Notes: generated by a model from the letters alone, not told the origin. Positions 36,181 through 49,697 are shown, numbered from the stretch's first letter. The stretch is DNA of 64,000 nt from Lasioglossum baleicum (GCF_051020765.1 NC_134939.1:14377203-14441202), one strand, 5' to 3'. Numbers and translations are program-made.

Positions 36181-37132
36181 TCAGCGAATCTTTTGTGAAT
36201 TAGAAATTTATCTTCTTTCTTAACATGCGTTTAAATTCTTCTACTATTTTTACTGCCACTTTTGTGTGCACTCACTATTAACTTATGTAAATGTAAGAAA
36301 GCGGATGAAAGATCTGCGGAAGACGCAATTAGTATAGTTCGTTAAAGTCAGCAGAAACGGAAAATCGAGTAAAAGGATCGGCAAAAAGATTCCCGAGCCC
36401 GACGATATACCAAAGATGAAAAGTTGCTTCTCGGAGAGCTACGTAGTGTCTTTCCTAAGAATATCCAAGTTTACCGAAATTGCTTTCGCCAAGGACAATA
36501 TCAGTTCCATCAGATTTCCGAACAGGTTCAAGAGTTGGTACCGCATGCATCCACAGAAATGAAAAGAAAATGATAGCTGCTCCCGGTAGCTCGCCGGACT
36601 TCGCCGACGTTCCATGGTAACCCAGATTCATAGCGGCCCCGGCAGATTTTACCGAAATTTCAAAGCAAACATCAGCTTCATTAGGCGCCATTGGGAATCC
36701 CGCGTTCACCGACATTACCGGGAAGACCAGTTTCATCAGACACCCATTTCACCACTTCCCGCAGACGCATGTTCCTTTTCTTCCCAAAGGAGCCGACGAT
36801 TGCACAAATGTACGCTACCAACTAAAAGTATCCTGACGTAGATTACGGGGAGTTTTTCTGAAACGTATTACATATCGCTGCTTCGGAAGTATAACGACGC
36901 AACTGTAAAAATTTTGTGAAATTGACTTTATTGTGTTGGCGGGCTCAAAAATGCATTTACTAGATGTTTGTAAATCGACATAATGTAAATCGAGGCTGTG
37001 GTATTTATTATTTTATAAATTGAAATAACTTATAAAAGTTGCAATAATAACCCACAATGTCTATAAACTACTCTCATAGAAGAATTAAACCGAATCTTCA
37101 ATTTTTGCAGTTGTGTCATTATTAGACTGCGG
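36181..37132. other. Intronic stretch, no gene seen
   Basis: A less AT-rich block at 36340-36840 contains a 93-codon minus-strand frame with no recognised domain. The remainder is AT-rich. Confidence 0.4.
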
Positions 37133-37293
37133 ATCTTTATGCAAAGTAAACAAATGTTTGCATCGATTGCAAGACACAGGAGTGAAATAAAAATTTCTTT
37201 CCTCTTTTAATTATCTGATTAAGCTGAAACCAATACGCTGGTGTCTTTAAATCTTTTTAATATGTCCACTACTTCAAATTGTGCTTACCCAAT
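37133..37293. mobile_element. TAGACTGCGG-family MITE, right end lost
   Basis: Starts TAGACTGCGGATCTTTATGC and follows the 35972 copy (GATTGCAAGACACAGGAGTG, then the ACTTCAAATTGTGCTTACCC region), but the right terminal repeat is missing. About 160 bp remain. Confidence 0.75.
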
Positions 37294-38650
37294 ATACATA
37301 TAGATAATGTCCAACTCTGATCTAGGCTAAATAAACGATTGCCCATTCGTTTCTCACTTCGGTAAAGTTCAAGTCGAAATGAGCATTCGTCGAAGCTCGG
37401 TTTATTCACCGAACGTGTGCGAATACTCGAAGAATGTTTGCTTGACTTTATAATCAAACCGCGAATGTATGAGAACGTTCGGAGTGGTTATACTCAGTTT
37501 AAACTGTGCGACTATTTGCTCGTATTTGCCGCGAACATAGTTCGATTACCGTTTACATGAAACCTGCACGAATTTGTTGAAGTAAGTAACGAACATTCCT
37601 AATTGAGAGTTACACATATGAGATCTTATATTAAACCAGATACATTTTCAGTTCTAATAAATTTAACCGAAAATAATACATAAATACTTTTTCAATTCTT
37701 CTAATCTTTCCATTGTTTGAAATGTCAGTTACTCATTTTTTTGATAATGACGTGGGTCTTAAGTAATAATAAGTAGACTGCGAATTTTTATGCAAAATTA
37801 AAGCTCTCTGAAGGTACAGATAAGGAATTCAATCAAAAGTTACTTCTTATACAAAAAATTTGCATAAATCAAACATAAAATTATGTTCTTCAATTTCTCT
37901 ACACAGAAAGAGTCTATAAACAAACGACGTACACGAACTTTAGAAAATATACCTATTCAGGTGAGATTTAGCTGTTTTCTTTTAAAAATCCCCCGGTCAA
38001 CAACAATTGTTCGATACCGGAGATGAGAATGATCATTATACTGCAGATTTTATGAATTTTTCGCGAAAACGAGTGGATGTAATTACAAACAGTATAAAGA
38101 TTAAAAGAATTTAGGAATATCAACACATTTCTGGCAACTCAATAGAGCCACTAAAGGTAGAAATAAATGTCTAATCGGTTTCTATGTCTCGCAATTAATG
38201 CAAATAACTTTTTCAAATTGAGTTTGAGGGGCCTCGATCCTGCCCCCAACACTATACTACAGTATAACCTTGCCCGTTGCACGAAATGGGGCCCAAAATG
38301 CGCGCAGAAATCGAGCTGGTATAACAAAAGGGTAATCAATGCTAGTAATTCCAATTAGTGATCTTCATGTGTTTCTAAGTATGCAGCAAACTTCTAACAA
38401 CTCGTCGTGCTAATAGCTAATGTACAATAGACGACGACGACCCCCGTGCAATAAACGATGTAGAGTCTTGATCGATAAGACAATTGGCTTAGGCCTCGAA
38501 AGTCTGTAAGATGTTGGGTCTATTCTTGTCGCTCGTCTGCGGTTCAACGCATTCCTTATCGATCGAGTTGCGAGGCTAATTTCGTGCAAGTCACCGAATG
38601 ATTGGCTCGCGAGGAAGAATAAAAAAAAGAGATCGTGAGAGGCAGAGGAG

Positions 38651-38683
<33 letters not shown>

Positions 38684-38887
38684 TAAACCGTAGGCCGGGC
38701 TGGATAGTTTTGGTGTGATGGTGGCTTAAAAAGCCGCCGCGCCGCCTCGTCGTTGATTAATAATCTCATGGGCGCAACCTGCCTTTGCACACCATACTCT
38801 TCTCCTTTCGCTTCACCTTCGTCCTTCTTTATCACCCTTTCCCGTGCTCTATCTTTCCCCAGCTCTCTTCGTTTCACCTTCTCGCAG

Positions 38888-38927
<40 letters not shown>

Positions 38928-39425
38928 CTCTCTTTCTTCCTTCCTTCCTTTCTCGCGTCAACACAAGTATGTACAGCTTTCGCTCGATTTACTCTCTCAG
39001 TTCTACGCGCTTGCCCTCCTTCATTCAACTCCTCCATTTGATTTCTCTCGTTCCTCGCTCAAAGCTTCTTTTCTCGCCTCCACGTGCACGGTATGTATGC
39101 ACAAATACATACGAGCTTCCATTTGCCAGGATTCTCTTGAAAGCTAAATACCTACCGAGTGAGGATCATCGAGCATGATCAGTTAATTACATGGAGCGCT
39201 GTTAATTATGACAGAAATATACTAGACCGAGGTTTCGGTACGCTAAGTTAATGCACTCCTATTAACACGTCGGGTGTCGCGGCCGAATTAAATTATACAT
39301 ATCACTTACGGACAGCGCTAGCTCTCTTTTGAAATGAAATCATTAGTTGCTGCTTCATAGTGCAAATGATATAATTTGATATAAAAATGTTTAAACATGT
39401 TATACATATTCGAATAGAACATGTA
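37294..39425. other. Intron with paired GA and CT microsatellites
   Basis: A degraded left end of the TAGACTGCGG family starts at 37774. A (GA)n run at about 38649-38676 and a (CT)n run at about 38891-38923 lie 215 bp apart in opposite sense, so they could pair as a hairpin. The frames of up to 184 codons over them are repeats of Arg-Glu or Ser-Leu and are not genes. Confidence 0.5.
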
Positions 39426-40080
39426 CAGTAAGGAGCATAACTGATTCCACACACTTTAAATCGGAATAACTCTTATATGAATAGACCAAACGACTTCAAT
39501 TTCTCTGTAAGGCTAGAAGCATTAGTTTAGTAAATGATGTCTAATAAATAAGTTAAAAAAATGCATTTGGTCAGAATTGCGAAAAAAATAGTAAAAATTG
39601 AGTTTTACTACTTTTTCGGCTGGCCCAATAACGAAAATTTTAAAAATTTTTTGTCGACTGGTATAAACGATATATGCTCCCCGAAAATTTCGTTGAAATT
39701 GGTTAATTGGTTTACGAATTATAAACGATCAAAAATGGTAAAACTTGCCACTTTATCGTACACTACAAATTACCACTTTTGATCGTTTATAACTCGTAAA
39801 CCAATTAACCAATTTCAATGAAATTTTCAGAGCGTATATAATTTATACCAGTTGACCAGACACATCTTTTGAATTGTCGGTATTGGCCCAGCTAAGAAAG
39901 TTGTAAAAATCAATTTTTACTATTGTTCTACACAATTCCGTCCAAATGCATTTTTAGAACATATTCTTTACACATCATTTACTAAACTAATTCTTCTAGC
40001 CTTACGGAGAAATTGAATTGTCCATTCATAAAAAAGTTGTTCTGATTTAAAATGCGTGGAATCAGTTATGCTCCTTACTG
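39426..40080. mobile_element. Long fold-back MITE, Tc1-like ends, copy 2
   Basis: 655 bp between TA at 39424-39425 and TA at 40081-40082. The left end is CAGTAAGGAGCATAACTGAT and the right end is its complement finishing ATGCTCCTTACTG. The arms run most of the length and match the copy at 15876-16542, including the TCTCTGTAAGGCTAGAAG block. No open frame of note. This is the best-preserved copy. Confidence 0.88.
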
Positions 40081-40082
40081 TA

Positions 40083-43000
40083 AGTAAAAATGCAATATCT
40101 GATATTATACGAGGTCCATGAAAGCCTTTTATTAAAAAGTGAACTTACAGTTCCATAATTAAAAGTAGGAGGAGAATCGAAAATGTTCAATGATTTGAAT
40201 GAAAGTTGCAATGAAAAAATTGCGAATTAGAAATTAATTCGCAAACATGAAACGAGAATGTTCTCAATTTTCAATAGAGCTCGTTATTTTACGAAATTCT
40301 ACACGTCTGCATACATGATGCGAAACATATTATACCACGATCACAATGGGTATACAAGTTCGTTAAAACTTTTATCGCAGCTATTGTATTACTAAATTAA
40401 AACTTTCATATGTACAATTCTATTACTATAGTTGAATGTAAATTATTCGATGCAGGAAGTAGCCTAAAAAGGTAATTCGTTTCGTTCTAGATGTTACAAA
40501 AATGAAGTTATTATTTCGGAGATTAATATCTGTATGCGTGATGAATGCTCCTTACACAGGCTATACGAAAGTACCAAAGCGTAACCGCGTCGTTTCATAA
40601 ATTTAAACTTCACCAAAGCAGAAAACATCCGCTGTGTTTTAGCCGGTGTGCTTATCGCATAGCTAAACTGTGAGAAACTTACAAATCTGTGTTGTATCAC
40701 GTTTTTACTGTCGTGTTCAGAAACAAATACGCGTTACTCGCAAAGTAAATTGTAGAAAATTAATAAGCAAGTTAAAATCATCGCTAACAATTCAAAATTT
40801 TTGCTTTTCTATTGAGATGGTATACTGTATATACGTTTAATAATAATTTAAATATAAATGCAAGGGAGTACTTTATTTCAAGGAAAGAATATAAAATTAT
40901 AATAATTATAATATTAACGAGTACAATATAAAAATACCTGAAGAATGTGGAATTATCAAAATTGTTAAAGATACTTTTGAAAAATTCATTTCCGTTTATC
41001 TCTCGTTTCTTATACATAGTTGATGTTGATGCAAACCATTTTAATTTTGCATAATGATCCGCAGTCCATTCACGATAAATCCGGTAATTTTTGTTAAAAG
41101 CTAAATAAAGTTTTCACAAATGTTATTTTGTTTACTTTTTGTTGTTTCGCAAATCTGTAAGTAGAGTACTGTCACGTTTTATATTTTAATATAAATATAT
41201 ACGTAATATACGTATACTTTAATATATATAATAAGTATTTACTCTATAACCTGTTTCTCTCGTAATTAAACCAGACGAACTTTTCGTTTTTAACTTCATG
41301 TTTTCGTATTTCTTTCGTCCTCCTTCAGTGTTCCCGGATGCGAAGATTGTTTCTTCCGTTGAAGGCGGGAAGGATATTCCGGTGATAAATTATTAACAGT
41401 TAATTAAGATGGTGTTCGTTAATTTTAAAAAGCAGGAATTTCCCGGCTCTTCGCCGAGCCTATTTTTGTAGGCTCGCAACTACTTCGCTTGTTTGAATTC
41501 AATGCGCTTATTGATCGCTGCGCTTCGAGAACGGTAGTACATTTAATACCTATCTCACCGAGCGCAGATCTGATAACGTCCACTGATTAACTGAATTAGC
41601 AACGAGTTATTTCTATCGAGTTATTGCACTCGTTCATTGGAATGTCGAGACACGAAATCTGAAGAGACAAGTTCTTATGATTTTCTTAGCATGTGCAAAA
41701 TAAATTTCAATTAATTATTGTATAATATACATAATATATATATTATATAATTATTAAACATTATAATACGCGTATAATCTCACAGAAATGATCATGTAAA
41801 TTGAATCTACCACAGATTACACACGTTTCACATAATTTTTAAGAAATCACGGGATATAATCTATTTAGATCATGATTGCGTGTAATTAAATCATACAGGG
41901 GAGATCGACGATAAAACTAATTAAAAATCTATTACAGCCATTATCCTGAGTTTCGAGGATACAGGATGTCTCAGAAATGTTGTACATTGTACATACTTCC
42001 TTCTGTACACTGATTGGTCCGTGTTTTTCGTTAGTGACCTCGTTAACAAAGCTCCGAAGAACATTATCGCAAAGGAAAAAGTTACTTGAAATGATCTCAA
42101 GAATCACTCCTGTAAATAGCAGTGTATTCGTTGAGATAGTTCATTCTCGAGAAAAATAAGTTTAAAAATTCGACGGAGTCTGTACGCGTGTCCTACAGCC
42201 AGGGCCAAACAGATTGGACAGCCTACTTGTTGATTAGAGACATAAATGAAATATACTATATAGATTTATATATAAAGATTTAAAGAGTAACAAAAATATG
42301 GGTAGTTCTATAGAATATTTTGATGAAATTAATTTTTGCAGGGGTTTAATATAAATTAAAACAATTTCATGATAAGTTTCAATGTTAAAAGGGCTTATAT
42401 TAATAATTTTAACGAGGATGAATATATTATACAACTGTGAATAATAGGGCTTTAGTATGCCACAATAAACAGATGTCGAGTATTATTTACTAACATATCA
42501 GCAATAAATGTAACGTCTGAATTCATTCTTCCCGAGCGTTCCCATTTTGCATCTTCTCACCTATTTATGGATGGCGGTGTACATTCCACTTTTGTAGTTT
42601 TGGGAAAACGCCAAGCTTTCCCGGTTCACTGATATCTACTTAAATGAATTATGAAATTAAATTGATTTCTAGCAATTGAAATGAACGACAATTATTCGGA
42701 ATAGAAGATTCCTCATCGATTTCAATCACTTTGAAATATGTTATCAAGGTCATCATTCGGGTTACTTTTACCTATATTTCCGGTACTGTTGGTACATATG
42801 ACTACAGCGAACTGTACCTTTTTCCAATAACTAATTTCCCCCTCCCCGATCATAACCCTGACCCAACTAAAATTCGTTCAACATTTACTATACAAACTTT
42901 AGTTAGATTAAGTATTTTTAATTTTTCTTGTGTGGAGTTTCCAAAGACCATGTATACGAAAAAGTAATTCAGAATCATGACCTTAATAATACATTTCGAG

Positions 43001-43563
43001 GTCATTGAATATAATGAATAAATCAAACCTGTGCGAAAAATGTGCGGATACAAAGGAAAAATAGAACAGAATGACAAATAATGTGCATGTGGGATAAAAA
43101 ACAAGTTTGAAAAATACGTCGAACGGTATTGAAACAATGGCAGTCTATCGCAGCTATAGTTTCGCTTCTGAAATCGAACGAGTAATCGGTCTCGTCATTT
43201 ACCAAATTAGCAATTAACTAAAATGCCAAGCCTCTAACGTTACCTCGTTGTGTAAGACAATGCCATTGGCTGCAACAAATTCCACGCCATAGGGATGCCC
43301 CGATCTGTGATTCCAAACCAATGGAATCCTTTTGAATTATACACGAAGGGGGAGATACATGGTTTTGAAAGTGGCTCGAATAACGCATCTGATGGTATAC
43401 TGATGGCATTGAAATATTAATCTAAGGTAAAGCACCTGCTATTCTGACTCCGTCGAAATCGATCGGCATGAGTACATTACCGCAAACCTGCATAATGCAT
43501 CGATTTGCGACGCTAGTGGTAAATGTATTTATTCATTTATTCGAACGTAGTTAATTGTATTAT
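40083..43563. other. AT-rich intron, fragments only
   Basis: Holds a right-end fragment of the TAGACTGCGG family at about 41043-41074 and a diverged CAGGATGTCTCAGAAATGTT block near 41961, similar to the 24.4-25.3 kb tandem unit. Frames of 60-95 codons have no recognised domain. Confidence 0.4.
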
Positions 43564-43665
43564 TAGACTGCGGATTTTATGCATTTTGTGACAAAACTGG
43601 GTAAGCACAATTTAAAGCAGTGGTCATATTAAAAAGGTTTAAAGACATCAGTGTATTGGTTTGCA
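43564..43665. mobile_element. TAGACTGCGG-family MITE fragment
   Basis: Starts TAGACTGCGGATTTTATGCA and continues with the reverse-oriented interior (GTAAGCACAATTTAAAGCAG), as in the 19085 copy. The second terminal repeat is absent. About 100 bp remain. Confidence 0.65.
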
Positions 43666-44417
43666 AAAATTATTTTCTAATAGCTCAGTCCTTTCCGAAT
43701 AAAACAAAAGAAAATGTAGCTCAATCGGACAAACCGTTCCCGAGATAAAAATTCATAAGCGAGGCCCGTTTTCGCCGAAATGGGCAAAAATTGAAAACTT
43801 TGAAGTCCTGCCATTTCTAGAAAAATTCGAAACCGGCAAAATGATGACTTAAACCCCCCCTAATTTCACATGGACTACGACATATTTCATTTGGAACCAA
43901 ATTGATGATGGTGCCTGTAAAAAGTGATGGATTTTACGAACCGCGAGCGATATTGCGCTCTTTGCTATATAATTTTAAACAACAAGCTATGCAAACTAGT
44001 TTCTCGTGCAAAATATAAAATCGGGAACGCGAATCATATACATGTTACATATACTGAATACGAACTGGGTAATAAATGAAAACAAACGGGTAAAATAATG
44101 AAGTGGAATATAAACAGAGTTTAATGGTGATTTCGATTTACCAATTTCTTGTAACCACTTTTCCGTGTTTTTCGTTCTACGGTCGTAATATTTTATTTCC
44201 GATTCCACTTGAATATAACATACATACGCATGCATACACACGCGTAGATACATGTAGTTCGATACCCTCGCTGTCGACCCACATCTCGGTCACATCACAT
44301 CCTCCATTTTCACGCTATATCACGCTAATTACGAATTTGTTGAGAAAATTTTCTTGGATGGCATTCGTCAGACTAGGATTACTTTTAGATTAATTAATAA
44401 CGACGGTTACTGATGAT
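43666..44417. other. Intronic stretch, no gene seen
   Basis: Contains text such as GACAAACCGTTCCCGAGATA that looks like a worn repeat, but I found no second copy here. No coding exon recognised. Confidence 0.35.
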
Positions 44418-44618
44418 GAGACCGCGGATCTTTATGCAAAATAAAAATTGTCTGCACCGATTGCAAGAAATGGAAACTAAATTGATTGCTATTTCTTCCC
44501 TTAATGATTTTAACAGAGAAGAAATCATATATTGACAACTTCGATTTTGAAAATTTTTCAACAATTTTGAATTTCATCTAGTCAATTTTGCTATAAATGC
44601 ATAAAGATTCGCAGTCTA
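44418..44618. mobile_element. TAGACTGCGG-family MITE, near-complete
   Basis: A 201-bp copy. The left end is GAGACCGCGGATCTTTATGC (two substitutions) and the right end finishes TCGCAGTCTA. The flanking octamers CTGATGAT and TTCATGAT match at 6 of 8 positions, as expected for an old duplication. Confidence 0.78.
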
Positions 44619-45536
44619 TTCATGATAATCCTTCAAAATCGGACTCTTTTAATGATTCACTATACTTTCGTTCACCCAGGGAGCTATTTAACCATTTTTT
44701 TAAATGCTACGACAAAAAGATTGATTTTCGAAACTACTGGACTAAAGTATCTCTCTAACCTTTAACCTGTACGGCGGGAACGAACTTATCCAGTTCCATT
44801 GAGCTTCCGAATGGTTCTCCATGCAAGTAAACGAAGTCGGATATGTTCCGAGAGGAAGGTGAAGACGCATGATTCGTTTCGATAGCTTTCAATCGGGGCC
44901 GGACCAGTTTTCCTCGAACCGCTTCTTCCCGTCCCCGTTCGTACGTGAGCGAGATTGCATCGTCGTCGAATTATACTCGTTACCGGGGGAAAGAGCGCTA
45001 GAAACTCGAAGAAAGACATAGAAATTGAAGGGGAAGCAGAAAAAAGAAACGAACAGGAAGGCAGATATTGAGGGACTGACGAACTGGAATTGACACGAAG
45101 AGGGAAAAGGAGAATAATAGGAGTCTACGTCTATGGGGACAAAGGGTGAGGCGAGCACTCGGCGAACCCGGAAGTTTCATAGTGCAGACAACGACAGGTA
45201 GAGGGATGTGCGAATTGCGTTTAACGGAATAAAATGCTAAGCATTCGCGGAATAGCACCACGATCGGTTTAATTAAACAGGGCACTCTAACTCTAACTAG
45301 AGGAAATGCACGTTTTACTGCGGAATATTTTTCCAAACAGATTCAAATACAGTCCAATGCACACACACACAATTCGCACAAACAACATTTTCAATCATTC
45401 TCATATTTTTATGATTTCAGAATTTGAAAAAACATTCTTCATACAAGGTAAAGATAAAAGACCATTTTTCTTCTATCTCGATCACCAAAGGACTGTTGTT
45501 CACGTGATTCTACATTTTTTACATTGCTTTAAATTA
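44619..45536. other. Intronic stretch, no gene seen
   Basis: Moderately GC-rich from 44780 to 45250. Overlapping minus-strand frames of 77-112 codons have no recognised domain. The 45465-45500 segment is shared with 32680-32720. Confidence 0.4.
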
Positions 45537-45705
45537 TACAGGGTATCCCAGCTAACTTGTGTGTGTGTGTGTGACCCCACCTTGAGTATCTTTATAATTT
45601 TAAAGATACGTCAAATGTCTGAAGTTGAATGGTAAAATGGGGCTTTTCGTTTAAAAACAACAAAGGTATTTAAGGTGATCAAGTTAGCTGGGACACACTC
45701 TGTAT
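45537..45705. mobile_element. CAGGGT-ended MITE, about 170 bp
   Basis: Inverted ends are ACAGGGTATCCCAGCTAACT at the left and the complement of ACAGAGTGTGTCCCAGCTAA at the right, within TA-rich flanks. The inside holds a (GT)n run at 45557-45572. No coding capacity. Confidence 0.7.
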
Positions 45706-46830
45706 AAATACCTACTTCAATACAATAAATACAAAACGAAACTTGCCTTTTTAATAAAAAAAAATTAAGCCCTCAGCACATTAAAACGAAGGAGTAGCTG
45801 CGGCACAGAAACCTATTATCCATTCTTATACACAAGAATATTAATCCTACATTAAAAAATACTAATGTAAAGTGTACTTGGAAGTTTTTCGGAGTCTTCT
45901 GTTCATCCGGTCGGATCCACAGCATACTATTATTTTAATGGAGCGAATACGTCCGAATAAATGTGGCTGCCTGTCTTTCATGGCCAATTTTCGAAGCACA
46001 AAAGACCACGCTTCGTGTTCACGTGTAGAGTTATACGTGTACAAGACAAAAGCGTACTACTACTACAGTCCATCCTAACAGAGGTGTAGATTTTATTCGC
46101 CCCTAGTATAGATCACCATTACTTTTAAATGCCATGTAACTGATATGAGGAACACAGTAGAAACATCTTTGGAGGATTGCATGCTCGCCGAGTCAAGCGA
46201 GATTTCATTTTTATTTCCTGCCGTATACATATGTATATTAAACATGCTGCACAGGAAATAGCGCAAACATTCCGGTCCACCTAATATATCAGCTACTCTT
46301 TGCCAGTTAACTTTGCGATGGTTCTGCTAAAGAATATTTATAAAAAGATGTTTGACGTATCTCTTGGATCAGTCGCCTCGGTGAATTAAACGAAAGAGGA
46401 AGGAGAATGTGAATGTGAATGTGAATGAGAACATTGCATAGCCACTGATGTATTAAATAGAAAATAAAGTAAAAGCAGGAAGGAGTGTACGAAAGTAAGA
46501 CAGATGTAAACGAAAGGGGGGAAGAAATATTGGATAGAAGGCTGCTGCGTGAATGGACGGTATTGAGGATCGTCGAGAAGAACAGCTGCAACGCGGTGCA
46601 CACGCAAAATGTTTCCCTCTTGATATACATCCTCGCCGAGTCTTTTGAATTTGCCAGTCGTTTTCTTTTTGTACTCGCGGTACTTAAAGATCGTCGCTGC
46701 CTGTTATTTTACGTATTTTACAGGAAAAATTTAATCTTGAAATCAATTTAACTGCCTTGTTCAGCTCCCCTTGAATCTCGGGATTTGTGACGCTAGTGGA
46801 AAACATCCTGTAAACAGGAGCCAAGTTCCT
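45706..46830. other. Intronic stretch, no gene seen
   Basis: Contains a short GAATGT hexamer tandem near 46408-46430. Frames on both strands at 46307-46750 have no recognised domain. Confidence 0.4.
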
Positions 46831-47145
46831 ATGGCCGTAAAATGTTGTGAGATCAAACAAAATACGGCCAAGTTCGTTAGCTTAGACATACCTCTTGCAA
46901 TACTGAAAAAAGCGTTTGCAAAAATTAGTTTAAAAGAACGCTACTTAATTTTTAAAGAGTTATACAATTTTATTAGTTGTACACCTGTAATACATCGATT
47001 AAAATGGGACACCCACCCAGTATATGAATTAACTTGTATGAAGCTTCTCGTTACTGTAATTATGCACTTACAATTAGACTCGCTCGTAACTCGTATCATG
47101 CTGTATAATGGTGGAAGGAAATTAAGAGAAAGAGAACAAAGCTAA
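46831..47145 (+). CDS. Unrecognised 104-codon ORF in intron
   Basis: From an ATG at 46831 an open frame of 104 codons runs to TAA. It is among the few intronic frames that are neither low complexity nor repeat-derived. I do not recognise it with confidence. Residues about 17-48 read FVSLDIPLAILKKAF then ISLKERYLIFKELYNFI, whose spacing of L-P, I-L, F, I-S-L and R is loosely like an F-box helix pair, and the C-terminal half is hydrophobic with a basic end (GGRKLREREQS). The conserved F-box tryptophan is not at its usual place. Codons are AT-rich, like the flanks. It could be a nested intronic gene, a worn pseudogene or chance. Confidence 0.22.
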   Translation: MAVKCCEIKQNTAKFVSLDIPLAILKKAFAKISLKERYLIFKELYNFISCTPVIHRLKWDTHPVYELTCMKLLVTVIMHLQLDSLVTRIMLYNGGRKLREREQS

Positions 47146-49697
47146 TCAAATTGGTTTTACAACTGCGCACAGATCAAAGGTAGGCGCCGTAAATTACTTT
47201 TTAATATTAATCGAAAAACTTTTCTTAGTACTTATCTGCTATGCTACGAGACGTCACATTGAACTTTCTCAAAAGGAATAAATTTATTCTAGAACTTATT
47301 GCGCGACGAAGACACAATGACGGGTTAAATATTATCGTGTTCTTAATATTTAATATTTAATTTTTGCTATATTAAATCCAACTTCAACACCATTTGTGTA
47401 TAGGAACAATTTGTCTGAAAAGATAATTTTAATAAAGGTTGTGGTTTTACAGAAATTAGTTAAATCGACTATATCGGGTATTACTGTTTCTTTTCTCCAA
47501 CTATAATAGTGTCCACTGTTTTGCATTCTCCTTTCAAACGAAATTGAATGTACTTTGTACTAAAAAAATAAAAATGTACTTTTTTATAAGCTACGCGATG
47601 CTACACACGAGAATATATGTAGTTGAATCGATAAAAAATTGTTTATTTTGTGAAAATTCGAGAAGATATTTTGGGTATCACACATAAGTAAGGGTGGATT
47701 TATAGTGGAGCAGTGACGTGGCTGTGCGGTAAAAAAAAAAGAAAAACAAAGGAAGTACATATGTACTTTTTCATTAGTATGTGTAAAATCCACACCCTAT
47801 AAATCCACACCCTGTATTAATAAAATATTAGTTTTCAACGATTGCTGTTATTTAATTTTGTAGTTCTAAAATTTTCTTTGGATTTTACTTCCTGCCTAAA
47901 GATTTTTATTTTAAATGTATTTATCATGAGAAATATGAGGAAAAATATTTTTGAAAAATATTTTTGTAAAAGTTTTATCATTTTCTATAAATTCCACAGA
48001 GAAGAATATTATAGAAAATGCTGACAAGTAAGTAAATGATCAATTTTACAATAAAACGAGCAATTGTTGAACTAGTAGTGTATGAAAGCATCCGAAAATG
48101 CCGTAACCTGCGTGTGTGGTTGACAGTTGACACAGAAATCCTCACCATCACCGTCTTCCCTAGTATAAACAACTACTTTACAAATTAGTGGCCACCACCC
48201 ACTGTTTCGTTTATGGGGGTGAAGCCTGCTATGGGGTAGACCGCAAGGATGCCGGACCTAATTATAAAAGGGTCGCTCACTTACAATTAACCGATTTGCG
48301 CCCTGCTTTGTCAGATTTACGAGAAAGATTCCCAGGTTTACACCACATCAATAATTAACACTAACTGCACCGCGACCGGTCAAATGACCTCTGTATATTT
48401 ATTATATGTATAGATTACTAGAGAATGTGCGGATCTTTATGCATTTATGAAGAAATTGTTTGGGTGAAAGTACATACTATTTTTTATTTTAATGTAACAA
48501 ATTTACTTTTTAAAGGAACGTGATCTTACACAGGAAAGAAATTGTCGAGTTTCGCTTATTTCAGAATTGTTCGAAGGTATGTAACATGTAACCCCTTGAA
48601 ACGCTTCGTGTCCGTGTAGTTTGAAAGGTATTCAAACCGTTCGGGAGCCTATTCGAGATATTCGAAAGAATGCAGTCTCTGTGTTCCGACAATTGCTAGT
48701 AAACAAAGTATTGTTGTTCAGAAACCAAGCATCGGATCGCGAGAGCGAGAACAGGCTGAATAGCGAACCGACGAATAGCGCGCGATGCCTTCTATGAGCG
48801 CGCGCGTTTCAAAAGTGACGATCCGAGAATAGCGAACGCAAATAGAACGGCCGCTCTTCCACCCTATCTCCTTCGCAGATAATTCTTTCCTCGCGCTCCT
48901 CGGCTTGTTCGAGAATATCAAACGCGCTCGCTGACGGCAACAAGATACTGCGGGTCCCGCTCAGATTCTGGCTTTCCAGTTGGTTACACGCAAATAGCTT
49001 CAAATTGCACCATTGCAACAATAGCTTCGAACACGCGGCTCGCTAAGTGGCCCGGCACTATTTCTTATTCATGTCAAGTTGGAAACTTGATACTGACGTA
49101 GCATTCATGAATTTCGAGAATCCTTTAGAAGGATGCATTTGAATTTCAGAGACATGTCCAAATTGGAGACTTACAACGAATAAAAGTACAGTAGGGGAGA
49201 CCGATCCGTGTATATTCTTATTGGGAAGTAGAGGAGCTTTGTTATATTGTATGTTTCTCCTTGCTCGGATAATTACAAATTAATTTGCATTCAAGGCAAA
49301 CAAATATACGCTAAAACCGTGAAGACTACACAATGTTATTGAACGTCATAAAAAAAACACATAAATTACACCAATCATATCAAATCAATGGAGAACCAAG
49401 ATTTGCTATTAAAAAAGGGTTTCCTTTGAAGATTTTGAAATAATTCCCTCTCCCACCCCCAGGAAGTGGGGTGGGGGGGTTAATTATGGTGTTATCGAAT
49501 AGCATTTTCTGGAAGCATCATCCCGGGACGAGATGATGCTGAAGATTTTTAAATCATCCGCGAATAGGAGATACTTACAATGTTGACAAATGGCGGTTAA
49601 ATCATTAATGAACATTATAATAAACTAGTACAATAAACGTTGTCGCTCGCAGGATCTTGCGAGTTAATTTAATGGATTGCTTCGTGGTTGCTTGCAG
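47146..49697. other. End of the large intron
   Basis: AT-rich to 48300. TTAACACTAACTGCACCGCG at about 48355 followed by ACCGGTCAAATGACC looks like a single piggyBac-type end. A left end of the TAGACTGCGG family lies near 48427-48450. 48715-49060 is GC-rich without a recognised gene. The intron closes with CTTGCAG at 49691-49697. Confidence 0.4.

Noticed and set aside
38410..39178. Frames of 140-184 codons on both strands
   Set aside because: They translate (GA)n and (CT)n repeats into Arg-Glu or Ser-Leu runs; no domain, and both strands are open at once.
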